DNA of 64,000 bases from Metabacillus arenae (GTDB lineage: Bacteria > Bacillota > Bacilli > Bacillales > Bacillaceae): positions 186,001 to 250,000 of the forward strand of contig NZ_JACXAI010000002.1 of assembly GCF_014773385.1 (NCBI RefSeq), given 5' to 3'. The translations under genes and the position numbers were made by a program. How positions within the stretch are numbered: the first letter of the stretch is position 1; the number at the start of each line of letters is the position of its first letter. This document shows, piece after piece, positions 56,637 to 64,000 of this stretch. Under the pieces are notes generated by a model that had not been told where the DNA came from, did no database searches, and was given only the letters and a program-made list of their open reading frames with translations.

Positions 56637-57890
56637 ATGACCAAACTATTTGCGGCAGATACGAATATACTATTAGATTCAATTGAAAGTCTACAAGATT
56701 ACAAGATTGTACTTCTCTCCTCTACTTTAAGAGAGCTTGAGAAGCATAAGTCTAGTAATAAAGAAGACTTAAAATTCAGAGCCAGACAAGTTAGTAGATA
56801 CGTTCGTGATAATCGAGATAAGTTCATTATTAACACAAGAGATTATGACGGAAGTAAATTAGGTAGAGATTATGATAATACATATGAAGACAACAATATT
56901 CTATATGCATGTGTATCAAATGGATATGGCTTAATAACAAATGACGTTTTGTTAGGATATAAAGCAGAAGGATTTGATTTAGACGTTGTTTATTTCAACA
57001 ATGTTAGCGATGAATCTGATTATTATGGAGTACATGAAGTATTTGTCACCTCCTCTAAAGAAGATCAGGAGTTACTAGCTCATATATATGAAACACCTGA
57101 AGACAATCTATTTAACTTAGTGCAACATCAATACTTATTCATTTGGGATAAAGATAAGCCTACATACAATAATGACGGAATACATAATGGATATGAACTC
57201 ATTGACAGTTTTAAATTTGATGGATTCAAGTTGAACAAATTAAAGTTTAAAGCTATACACTCTAAATTTATGGGTGAAAAAGTTAAGCCTATTAATCGAA
57301 AACAAGAGATGTTGTTTGATCTTTTACAAAATAAAGATATTACAATCAAAGCTTGTTTTGGCAAATATGGTGTTGGTAAGGATTTTGTAATGATTCAGCA
57401 TGCCTTAGATTTAATTGAGCAAGGGAAAATAGAAAAATTAATCTGGGCTAGAAATAACGTTGAGCTTGCAGATGTGCCCACGCTTGGTATATTGCCCGGA
57501 GATAAATTTGAAAAGCTCGTTGACTTTGCCATGCCTTTAGCTGATCATGTCGGCGGTGTTGAAGGATTAGAGATGCTAATTAGACTTAACAAAATAGAAA
57601 TTCAGCACTTAGGCAGTTTGCGTGGACGAGACATTAAGAAATCTATTATTTACGTGACAGAGTGCCAAAATAACACAAGAGATCACATTAAGTTACTCAT
57701 AGGACGTGTGGGTAAAGAATCGCAGTTATGGCTAAATGGAGACTTAAAACAGACCGACAAAGAAGTTTATAGGAGTAACAGTGGCATCAAAGCACTTTCA
57801 AAACTTAAAGGCAACCCTTTATTCGGTCAAGTTACATTAGACAAAACAGAACGAAGCGAAACTGCTGAACTGGCAGATTTGTTAGATTAA
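56637..57890 (+). CDS. PIN-PhoH fusion protein
   Basis: 417 residues. N-terminal PIN RNase domain (AADTNILLD, LSSTLRELEKHK, YEDNNILYAC, LITNDVLLGYKA: conserved acidic residues). C-terminal PhoH ATPase with Walker A FGKYGVGKDF (about 241-248; Asp after the Lys instead of Ser/Thr) and a Walker B-like IIYVTECQN. PhoH2-type PIN-PhoH proteins combine RNA unwinding and cleavage. Phage copies are common. No SD is evident before the ATG except AAGGGG at about 10 nt. Confidence 0.85.
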   Translation: MTKLFAADTNILLDSIESLQDYKIVLLSSTLRELEKHKSSNKEDLKFRARQVSRYVRDNRDKFIINTRDYDGSKLGRDYDNTYEDNNILYACVSNGYGLITNDVLLGYKAEGFDLDVVYFNNVSDESDYYGVHEVFVTSSKEDQELLAHIYETPEDNLFNLVQHQYLFIWDKDKPTYNNDGIHNGYELIDSFKFDGFKLNKLKFKAIHSKFMGEKVKPINRKQEMLFDLLQNKDITIKACFGKYGVGKDFVMIQHALDLIEQGKIEKLIWARNNVELADVPTLGILPGDKFEKLVDFAMPLADHVGGVEGLEMLIRLNKIEIQHLGSLRGRDIKKSIIYVTECQNNTRDHIKLLIGRVGKESQLWLNGDLKQTDKEVYRSNSGIKALSKLKGNPLFGQVTLDKTERSETAELADLLD

Positions 57891-57958
57891 AAAAGGAAAC
57901 TAAGCACTTATGTATAATTTCAAGACAATTTACATCACATGTTTCGTCACGGGCAATT

Positions 57959-57991
57959 CACCCTCTTAGATATCTGAGAGGTGTTTTTATT
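57959..57991 (+). terminator. Terminator after phoH
   Basis: CACCCTCT and GAGAGGTG arms with an AGATATCT core, followed by TTTTTATTTTTT. Confidence 0.85.
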
Positions 57992-58019
57992 TTTTGAGGA
58001 TAAAAAAGGAGGAAATACA

Positions 58020-58205
58020 ATGGCTAGTAAAAAAGTAAATCAGGTGAATTTAAAAGGTTTGTTCGATATGGACGTTATGGAAGTAACTGAACAAACCAAA
58101 GAAGCAGAGTTTGTCTATGACTTCAAGGAAATCTTGTCAGATTTTAATGGTAAAACTGTTTCAATTACGATAAAAGAAGAAAACGAACTCCCGATTAAGG
58201 AATAG
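58020..58205 (+). CDS. yonK: YonK-like protein
   Basis: 61 residues: MASKKVNQVNLKGLFDMDVM then EVTEQTKEAEFVYDFKEILS DFNGKTVSITI, strongly like SPbeta YonK, a small protein of known structure and unknown function. ATG 58020 has AGGAGG upstream (frame opens at 57981). Confidence 0.82.
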   Translation: MASKKVNQVNLKGLFDMDVMEVTEQTKEAEFVYDFKEILSDFNGKTVSITIKEENELPIKE

Positions 58206-58217
58206 GACGGTGAAATA

Positions 58218-59438
58218 ATGAGTTCTATTCTTAAAAAGTTGGAGAATGAAAGTTCATTTGATTACAAAGTGCGTTTGTGTATAGCTAAACTAAATAAAGA
58301 ATTAGACTTGGATTGGATAGAAATTCGTGACTTATTAGGATTAGACTGTTCCCCCGATCATCTCAGAAAACTTTCATATGCCTATAAGGAAATCACTGAA
58401 CATTATGGCGAGAAACTAAACGAGAATGTTTCTGATGAAGATGTCCTCGATAAGCTAACACAAAAGAAATTAGAGTTACAGTTAGAACGTACTAAGCTTC
58501 AAGCAGAAAAGAATGAAATAAATAAATGGATTCGTGAACAAGGTCGGACTGAAAACTTTTACGAAAAGTTATTAATCGCTCTTGAAAATAGAAAGACAGT
58601 TAAAGTTCCAAATTATAAGATTGAAAGAGAAATTGGTGACATTGACGCTACTGTTGACATTGCAGATGTTCACTATGGTAAAAAGGTTCTTATCAAAGGT
58701 TTTGATGATGAAGTAATTAATGAGTATAATGTTGAGATTTTCGAAAGTCGCATGTGGGACTTACTTGGTCAGATCTTAGTAAAAGTTAAAAAAGAGCACC
58801 TAACACATTTAAATGTTTTTAATCTTTCTGATTCTCTAGATGGAATTTTAAGAATGTCGCAACTACAAGTTTTACAATTGGGAATATTAGATTCTGCAAT
58901 GGGATTTTCTGAATTTATGACCAATTGGCTAAATGAACTTTCTAGATATGTTTACGTTGATTATTACTCTTGCCAAGGGAACCACACAGAAATAAGACCT
59001 TTAGGATCAAGTAAAGGTGATTTCCCTCATGAGAACATGGAGAGGATTACTACATGGTTCCTAAAAAACAGTCTTAAAGATAACCAAAATATCACTATCC
59101 ATGATAACAAAAGTTTAGTGTATGTTGATGTTGTTGGGACGAAGATATTAGCTACACATGGACAAGACGAAAAAAATCTTGAAAATTCTATAAAAGAATA
59201 TATAAACGTTTATCAAAAACCAATACATATGTTAAAAACTGGTCACTTGCATAATACTCATAATAAAACAGTTGGCATGGATGGACTTCAAAATATTGAG
59301 TTTTACCAATCCCCTTCTATTTGTGGAATCGATGAATTCAGTGTTAAATTGAAGAAAACTGCTAATGCAGGATCTAACATGATGATATTTGAACGTGGTT
59401 TGGGTAGAACTACTGTATATGACTTTAAATTAAAATAA
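58218..59438 (+). CDS. Calcineurin-like metallophosphoesterase (YonJ-like)
   Basis: 406 residues. N-terminal helical/HTH-like part with a long coiled coil (to about residue 125), then the phosphoesterase motifs in order: IADVHYG (D-x-H), NLSDSLDG, GNHTE, THGQD and GHLHNTH. The two-metal site is complete. Such late-region enzymes may cut DNA ends or nucleotides during packaging; substrate unknown. It follows yonK at the SPbeta position. Confidence 0.85.
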   Translation: MSSILKKLENESSFDYKVRLCIAKLNKELDLDWIEIRDLLGLDCSPDHLRKLSYAYKEITEHYGEKLNENVSDEDVLDKLTQKKLELQLERTKLQAEKNEINKWIREQGRTENFYEKLLIALENRKTVKVPNYKIEREIGDIDATVDIADVHYGKKVLIKGFDDEVINEYNVEIFESRMWDLLGQILVKVKKEHLTHLNVFNLSDSLDGILRMSQLQVLQLGILDSAMGFSEFMTNWLNELSRYVYVDYYSCQGNHTEIRPLGSSKGDFPHENMERITTWFLKNSLKDNQNITIHDNKSLVYVDVVGTKILATHGQDEKNLENSIKEYINVYQKPIHMLKTGHLHNTHNKTVGMDGLQNIEFYQSPSICGIDEFSVKLKKTANAGSNMMIFERGLGRTTVYDFKLK

Positions 59439-59481
59439 TTTTTAAAAATAAATTATATATTAATAACAAAAGGAGAATCCA

Positions 59482-59748
59482 ATGGGAAAATTACTTAACT
59501 TTCAAAAAGAAGAAAATTGCGACTGTGAAATCTGTGAACTTGTAAATGAATACGGAGAAATTATCCAAGATGCGGATTCTCTAGAAGAATTACATTCTAT
59601 AATTGCTGAGTTGATCTCCGAAGCTAGAAGTATAGGATATAAAGATGCTTTGATGCAAGATGTTCAAAATAAAATGAATATCCTAGATGAAATACACGGA
59701 GTATGTAATTGTGATGAGTGTGACGAAGACAATTGTCCAATTGATTAA
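59482..59748 (+). CDS. Cys-rich acidic hypothetical protein (88 aa)
   Basis: ATG 59482 behind AAAGGAG. Cysteines cluster at both ends (CDCEIC; CNCDECDEDNC), a possible metal site, with acidic helices between. An element-like AAAATAAATTATATATTA lies upstream. Not recognised. Confidence 0.65.
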   Translation: MGKLLNFQKEENCDCEICELVNEYGEIIQDADSLEELHSIIAELISEARSIGYKDALMQDVQNKMNILDEIHGVCNCDECDEDNCPID

Positions 59749-59815
59749 TACATAATAAGGTATGATTAATTATTAATCCTCTGCCTCCCTACTTAAAAAC
59801 TTGGAGGTACGAACT

Positions 59816-60079
59816 ATGAGTGACGAAATGCCAAATGTATTGATTGTTCCCTACAATGAATCACCAGAAGAAATTATTGAAGATTATGCTGAAATGATTA
59901 AATACAATCTTAAGCACGGTGTTCCCTTAGAAGAAATTTTACATGACTTCTTTGATGAAGTGAATCGCTGGACAGCTAAACAATTCCTGATAGACCAAGC
60001 AAAAGAATGTTTGCAGGGGCTAGAAAACATACATAAAATCGAAACAGATTTTATTGACGATGAGCTAGATGATTTTTAA
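59816..60079 (+). CDS. Acidic hypothetical protein (87 aa)
   Basis: ATG 59816 with TTGGAGGT upstream. Very acidic helical protein with NLKHGVPLEEILHDFFDEVN. Not recognised. Confidence 0.65.
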   Translation: MSDEMPNVLIVPYNESPEEIIEDYAEMIKYNLKHGVPLEEILHDFFDEVNRWTAKQFLIDQAKECLQGLENIHKIETDFIDDELDDF

Positions 60080-60142
60080 AAGTTAATTAATTATTTAAAA
60101 TTGATATAAAAAGTCAATTTTATCTATACTCCATTCTTCCTC

Positions 60143-60213
60143 AAGAATCTTTTTATAGGTGTCAATGTTAGGCACTTCCCTACTATTGATACCTAGATAA
60201 AGGATTCTTTTTT
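60143..60213 (+). terminator. Long hairpin upstream of the terminase genes
   Basis: AAGAATC/GATTCTT and GGTGTCAAT/ATTGATACC arms make a long imperfect stem ending in six T. It would attenuate host-polymerase read-through into the terminase genes. Confidence 0.65.
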
Positions 60214-60231
60214 ATAAGGCGGTGAAAGATT

Positions 60232-61068
60232 ATGCAAAATGATAGACAAATCTGTAGTGGGGACTGCAAAAAAGAGAAAAACCTTACCGAATTCTACGCC
60301 TCCTCTTCCCCTTTCCACAGTCGAACTGGAAAATTGCATGTATGCAAACAGTGCATTTGGGATCGCGTAAATAATCAAAACGAAAATATAGATTTAATCA
60401 AAGACACATTAAGGATGTTAGACAAACCGTACCTTGGAGGTTTGTGGCAAACATCTATTCAGGAATCTGAAAAAGCCAATAAGGATATCTTTAAGACATA
60501 TATGAAGAATTTAGGAATGAGACAGTATCGTGAACTGATGTGGAAAGATAGTGATTCCATAAAAAGCAATCATTATGAGAATGAAAAAGATTCAGAGACT
60601 TCAAACAATGAAGAGTTAGTTAAAAAATGGGGTCGTGGTAATAGTGATAGCGACCTAGAGTATCTAGAAAATTTCTTTTTTGAGTATTCTCATAATTATG
60701 CAACTGATACTCCTGTACAAATTAATCTTTATAAAAATATTGGTAAAGTTCATTTACAGGCAGAAAAAGCTCTAGCTAATAGTAACATTAAGGAATTTAA
60801 GGATTTGATGGAATTATCGTCTAAGCTGCATAACGATGGTAACATTAAACCAATTCAGTCAACTGGTGCTAATGATGACAAAGGGTTGTCTACATATGGA
60901 CTATGGATAAAAACTGTTGAGCAAGAAGAACCGTGTGAACACTTTGAATCTAAACCTATATATGAAGACTTCGACAAACTTAAAAAGTATATTAATGACT
61001 GGTTCGTTCGTCCATTTAAAAACATCTTTAACATTTCTAAAGATTTTAATGTTAGGGATGACGATTAA
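60232..61068 (+). CDS. Terminase-partner candidate (YonG position)
   Basis: 278 residues. N-terminal zinc-binding motif CSGDCKKEKNLTEFYASSSP and VCKQCI, of the type that binds DNA, then a helical remainder. It ends 2 nt before the terminase large subunit and sits where SPbeta has yonG. By position it may be the small terminase subunit; no direct sequence proof. Confidence 0.65.
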   Translation: MQNDRQICSGDCKKEKNLTEFYASSSPFHSRTGKLHVCKQCIWDRVNNQNENIDLIKDTLRMLDKPYLGGLWQTSIQESEKANKDIFKTYMKNLGMRQYRELMWKDSDSIKSNHYENEKDSETSNNEELVKKWGRGNSDSDLEYLENFFFEYSHNYATDTPVQINLYKNIGKVHLQAEKALANSNIKEFKDLMELSSKLHNDGNIKPIQSTGANDDKGLSTYGLWIKTVEQEEPCEHFESKPIYEDFDKLKKYINDWFVRPFKNIFNISKDFNVRDDD

Positions 61069-61070
61069 TT

Positions 61071-61944
61071 ATGGCAGGTTACTCTAACTATCAAGTAGAT
61101 CGTAATAAAAATTCAAAAGGTCAAAATTATTTAGTGAAAACAAAACAGGTCAGTAAAGTTAAAGATAATATGAGCAAAGACGAACGTATGAGATTACAAA
61201 TTAAGAAATGGACAACTTTTTACAGATTGAACATGCATAGATTCATAGAACATTATCTTGGAATCGAACTATTCTTTTTTCAAAAGATATTATTGTTTTT
61301 TATGAATCTTAATACATTTGTAATGATTGTGGCTGCGAGAGGCTTATCAAAATCATTTATGATAGCTATCTTTGCTTGCGCCCGTTGTATACTCTACCCT
61401 GGAACTAAAGTAATAATTGCCAGTGGTGTAAAGAAACAAGCGAAATTAATTATTACTGAAAAAATTGAAAAGGAGTTAATGCAATATCCGAATTTAGCAC
61501 GGGAAATAAAACAGATTAAATCATCATCAAATGATGCAACAGTTATATTTCACAATGGATCAACCATAGAAGCCGTTACATCAAGTGAAAATTCTCGCGG
61601 ATATCGCGGAAACATACTCATCGCAGAAGAATTTCGGATGATTGATGAAACAATCTTGAATACAGTATTAAAGCCATTTCTAAACGTATACAGACAACCT
61701 CCTTTTCTTAAAAAGGAAAAATATAAACATTTAACAGAAGAAAACATTGAACTATACATTTCATCGGCTTGGTATACTTCGCATTGGATGTGGAAATCCA
61801 TGCAAAACGCAAGGGATATGATGTTAAAAGGCAAGGATGTTGCTATATTTTCACTTGATTACTTAACATCTATTCATCATGGACTGTTAAGTAAAAAACG
61901 GATACAAAAAGAACGCGAAAGCTCTGATTTTGATGAAATTTCAT
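61071..61944 (+). CDS. terL: Terminase large subunit, exon 1
   Basis: First part of TerL (291 codons plus one base). ATPase: FFFQKILLFFM adenine region, VAARGLSKSF at 88-96 as a variant Walker A, NILIAEEFRMI (182-191) as Walker B, and a C-motif region near ISSAWYTSH. The plain frame runs to a stop at 62030, but everything after about 61945 is intron. Predicted 5' splice after TCAT at 61944, giving the joined protein EISF-MLEYENLMYG and 594 residues in total. This is the packaging motor. Confidence 0.85.
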
Positions 61945-62976
61945 TTGAAAAAGTGCGTTACAATGGCGACATTGTAGATGAACTCTGTGAACCCTATTGT
62001 TCAGGGGTGTGCAACGAATTGTTGCGCTAACGGGGAAACCTAAGTCATAAAGATAAATTAATATGATACGGCAATCCCGTGCCAAGCTTACTTATATTAT
62101 AAAAAGGAGTTGTCATTATTGCTATGACATTATCAAACATTTATTTAATCACAAACACCATTAATAACAAAAAATACGTAGGTCAATCTATAGATCCAAT
62201 TCAAAGATGGAAAAATCATCAGAAAGACTCTAAAAAATATTTAAGCCGATATTTATATAGAGCAATGAATAAATATGGAATAGAAAACTTTAAATTTGAA
62301 GTTATTGAAAATGATATTCCAGTAGATTCTATAGATGATCAAGAGATATATTGGATAAATAAATTTAATACTAAATCTCCATATGGATATAACATGACAG
62401 ATGGAGGTGAAGGTTCTGTTGGACGTAAAATGAATGATCACACAAGGCAAAAATTACTAGAGTCAAAGAAAAATCCAGTTAGCGAAGAGACAAAAGAGAA
62501 AATGTCTAATTCTCACAAATTAAGATGGGAAGACCAAGAATTACGAAAAGAATATAGTAAAAAATTAAAAGGTGTTCCTAAATCAAGTAATGAGAATTAT
62601 CTGAAAGCATGGGAAGAAATTAGTTTAGAAGACAGAGTAGAAAGATTAAAGCCTGCTGCTGAAGCATGTAAAGTAGGTGTACTGATGTTAAATATTATTG
62701 ATGAATCCATTGAAAAAGAATTTGATAGTATGAGAGATGCAGTTAAATGGATTCGGGAGAATGCTAATTATCCTAAAGCAGGGCACCAGAATATCTCAAA
62801 GGCTTGTAAAGGTAAAATAAACTACGTATATGGTTATAAATGGGCTTATAAGTAAGAAGGTGTAACGACTATCCCGTATGGGAGTAGAACGGATGATGAA
62901 CTACCGTTCGAAGCGCAGAGCATCTCCTTGGAGATGGTGATATAGTCTGTGCCTATAGAAATATAGGAATAACACG
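61945..62976 (+). other. Group I intron in terL
   Basis: 1032 nt. Group I core elements are recognisable: Q-like GCAATCCCGTGCCAAGC (about 62073-62089), R-like GTGTAACGACTATCCCG (about 62861) and S-like GATATAGTCTG (about 62939). P1: exon CAT plus TT can pair with AAAGTG (61949-61954), giving the required U-G pair at the splice site. The predicted last base is G 62976. The frame is restored exactly. The ORF sits between Q and R elements. Confidence 0.85.
62124..62855 (+). CDS. GIY-YIG homing endonuclease in the intron
   Basis: 243 residues. GIY-YIG domain in residues 5-90: NIYLITNTINNKKYVGQSID, catalytic Arg in RWKNH, Glu in DQEIYWINKF, then YNMTDGGEG. A linker with NUMOD3-like repeats (SEETKEKMSNSHKLRW, YSKKLKGVPKS) and a C-terminal DNA-binding unit (SMRDAVKWIRENANYPKAGH). 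I-TevI/I-BmoI type; spreads the intron into intronless terL genes. An SD-like AAAAGGAG is 14 nt away, unusually far. Confidence 0.92.
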   Translation: MTLSNIYLITNTINNKKYVGQSIDPIQRWKNHQKDSKKYLSRYLYRAMNKYGIENFKFEVIENDIPVDSIDDQEIYWINKFNTKSPYGYNMTDGGEGSVGRKMNDHTRQKLLESKKNPVSEETKEKMSNSHKLRWEDQELRKEYSKKLKGVPKSSNENYLKAWEEISLEDRVERLKPAAEACKVGVLMLNIIDESIEKEFDSMRDAVKWIRENANYPKAGHQNISKACKGKINYVYGYKWAYK

Positions 62977-63887
62977 TTATGTTAGAATATGAAAATCTTA
63001 TGTATGGTCAGAACGCTAATGCTATTTTCGCACTTGAAGATATAACTAAAAATAGAAAACTGAAGAATCCTTTTTACCCCATTAAAAATATTGACTATTC
63101 TACTCAAAAAAATAAAAAGAAAGAAAGATTGAGAGATGGCGAGATACGAATAATGGGAGTTGACGTTGCCTTAATGGGAGGTAATGCCAACGATAATACT
63201 ATTATAACTTGCATGAGGCTAATTCCAAATGGCGATAAGTATTTGAGAAAAGTATCTTATATCGAATCAATTGAAGGAAAGCATTCAGAAGACCAAGCCA
63301 TAAGAATAAAACAGATTTTTGAGGACTTTCAGGCGAGTTATGTTGCGCTTGATACTCACGGTAACGGTATGTCAATTTATGATGAATTAGCAAAGGTTCA
63401 ATATGATGAAGAGCGAGATGTTGAGTATGAAGCATGGTGTGCTTATAACGATGAGGAAATGAAAAGTCGTGCCAAATCCCCCAATCCACTTCCTGTTGTA
63501 TTTTCAATTAAAGCAGGAAATAGACTTAACCATGAGATAGCTACTTCCTTACGTGTTAACTTACAGAGTTCAAACATTGAATTACCTATAAGCGAAATCG
63601 AGGCTAAGGATTTTCTTTCTGATAAGAAATATTATCAAAATGCTTCGATTGAGGATAAAGTTCTCTATGAATTACCTTTCATTCAAGCAACCTTACTTGT
63701 AAACGAACTAGTAAACTTAGAGCATGATATAGTTGGTGGATTTATTAAAATCAAAGAGAAATCCGGTAAACGGAAAGACAGATACTCAAGTTTAGGATTT
63801 TCAAACTATTTAGCGAAAGTTTTAGAAGGTGAAAATCTAAAAATTGATGACTACTTTGATGAAACAGATGAACTCGTATACTTTTAA
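62977..63887 (+). CDS. terL: Terminase large subunit, exon 2
   Basis: Continues TerL after splicing. The C-terminal nuclease (RNase H fold) shows IMGVDVALMGGNANDNTII (first Asp), ASYVALDTHGNGMSIYDELA (second Asp) and a later acidic residue near ELVNLEHDIVGG. It cleaves concatemeric DNA into head-fulls or units. An ATG at 62979 is in frame but has no SD, so independent translation is unlikely. Confidence 0.85.
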
Positions 63888-63918
63888 AGTAAATTTAACA
63901 CTGATTGGAGGTGTGTGA

Positions 63919-64000
63919 ATGTCTATCAATGAAGTTGAAATTAAAGAATATTCACCCGAAGAGTATGAACGTGCTTTAAATGATTATCAATCTTATATGA
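63919..64000 (+). CDS. Start of next late gene, portal candidate
   Basis: ATG 63919 with GGAGGTG. Only MSINEVEIKEYSPEEYERAL and a few more residues are in the window. After terL the portal gene (YonE in SPbeta) is expected, but the visible part does not prove it. Confidence 0.6.
   Translation, partial: MSINEVEIKEYSPEEYERALNDYQSYM

Noticed and set aside
62979-63887. Independent gene for the terminase nuclease domain
   Set aside because: The ATG has no SD and the group I intron places this segment in frame with exon 1.
1-64000. tRNA, rRNA or a serine integrase gene
   Set aside because: No cloverleaf, rRNA stretch or large serine recombinase reading frame was recognised on either strand.

Overview
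The window is AT-rich DNA from a large temperate Bacillus phage, most likely of the SPbeta family in a broad sense. The host is probably a spore-forming Bacillaceae species. Evidence: a full AimR receptor with an AimP pre-peptide behind it (arbitrium communication); a yopP-yopQ-yopR-like lysogeny block in SPbeta order; a YonO-type single-chain RNA polymerase; HU, YonK, phosphoesterase and terminase genes in SPbeta late-region order; an alpha/beta-type small acid-soluble spore protein; and a YyaC-like sporulation protein. The proteins differ enough from SPbeta that this is a relative, not SPbeta itself. Family assignments come from reading the sequence, not from database searches.

Layout. From 1 to about 50.8 kb nearly all genes run leftward in long trains of very small genes with good Shine-Dalgarno (SD) sites, often 4-50 nt overlaps, and short AT-rich gaps. 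0-10 kb: small unknown genes plus a GH15-like glycosidase, a YyaC-like protein and a SASP gene. 10-21 kb: lysogeny control, with YopR/MrpR-like, YopQ-like, YopP-like, two small XRE proteins, then aimP-aimR. 21-37 kb: accessory genes (HNH nucleases, a NucB-type secreted nuclease, lipoproteins, an Ltp-type exclusion candidate, three related XRE proteins, an orphan MazE-like protein, small-RNA candidates). 37.3-38.2 kb: a gene-free stretch with an extreme GC-skew flip. 38-43 kb: UvrD-like and RecD2-like helicases, a winged-helix protein and an iteron array (replication module). 43.5-49.5 kb: FtsK-like ATPase, small membrane proteins, a VirB6-like protein and an M23 peptidase (DNA-transfer-like module). 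49.5-51 kb: ParM-like actin, small ParR-like partner and repeat arrays (partition). From 51 kb genes run rightward: CoiA-like nuclease, YonO RNA polymerase, HU, PIN-PhoH, YonK, phosphoesterase, a terminase-partner candidate, and a terL gene split by a group I intron with a GIY-YIG endonuclease; the next late gene starts at the right edge.

How it fits together. An AT-rich element built around AAATAAATTAAT recurs in many intergenic gaps, often inside the spacer of a good -35/-10 pair. Its orientation flips with transcription direction at about 50.9 kb. By analogy with the SPbeta repeat elements bound by YopR/MrpR, it is the best candidate for the global lysogeny operator, with AimR/AimP setting the lysis-lysogeny choice. 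Partition genes, iterons and a Rep-like protein suggest the element may persist as a phage-plasmid. No integrase of the SPbeta serine type is visible, though it could lie outside the window.
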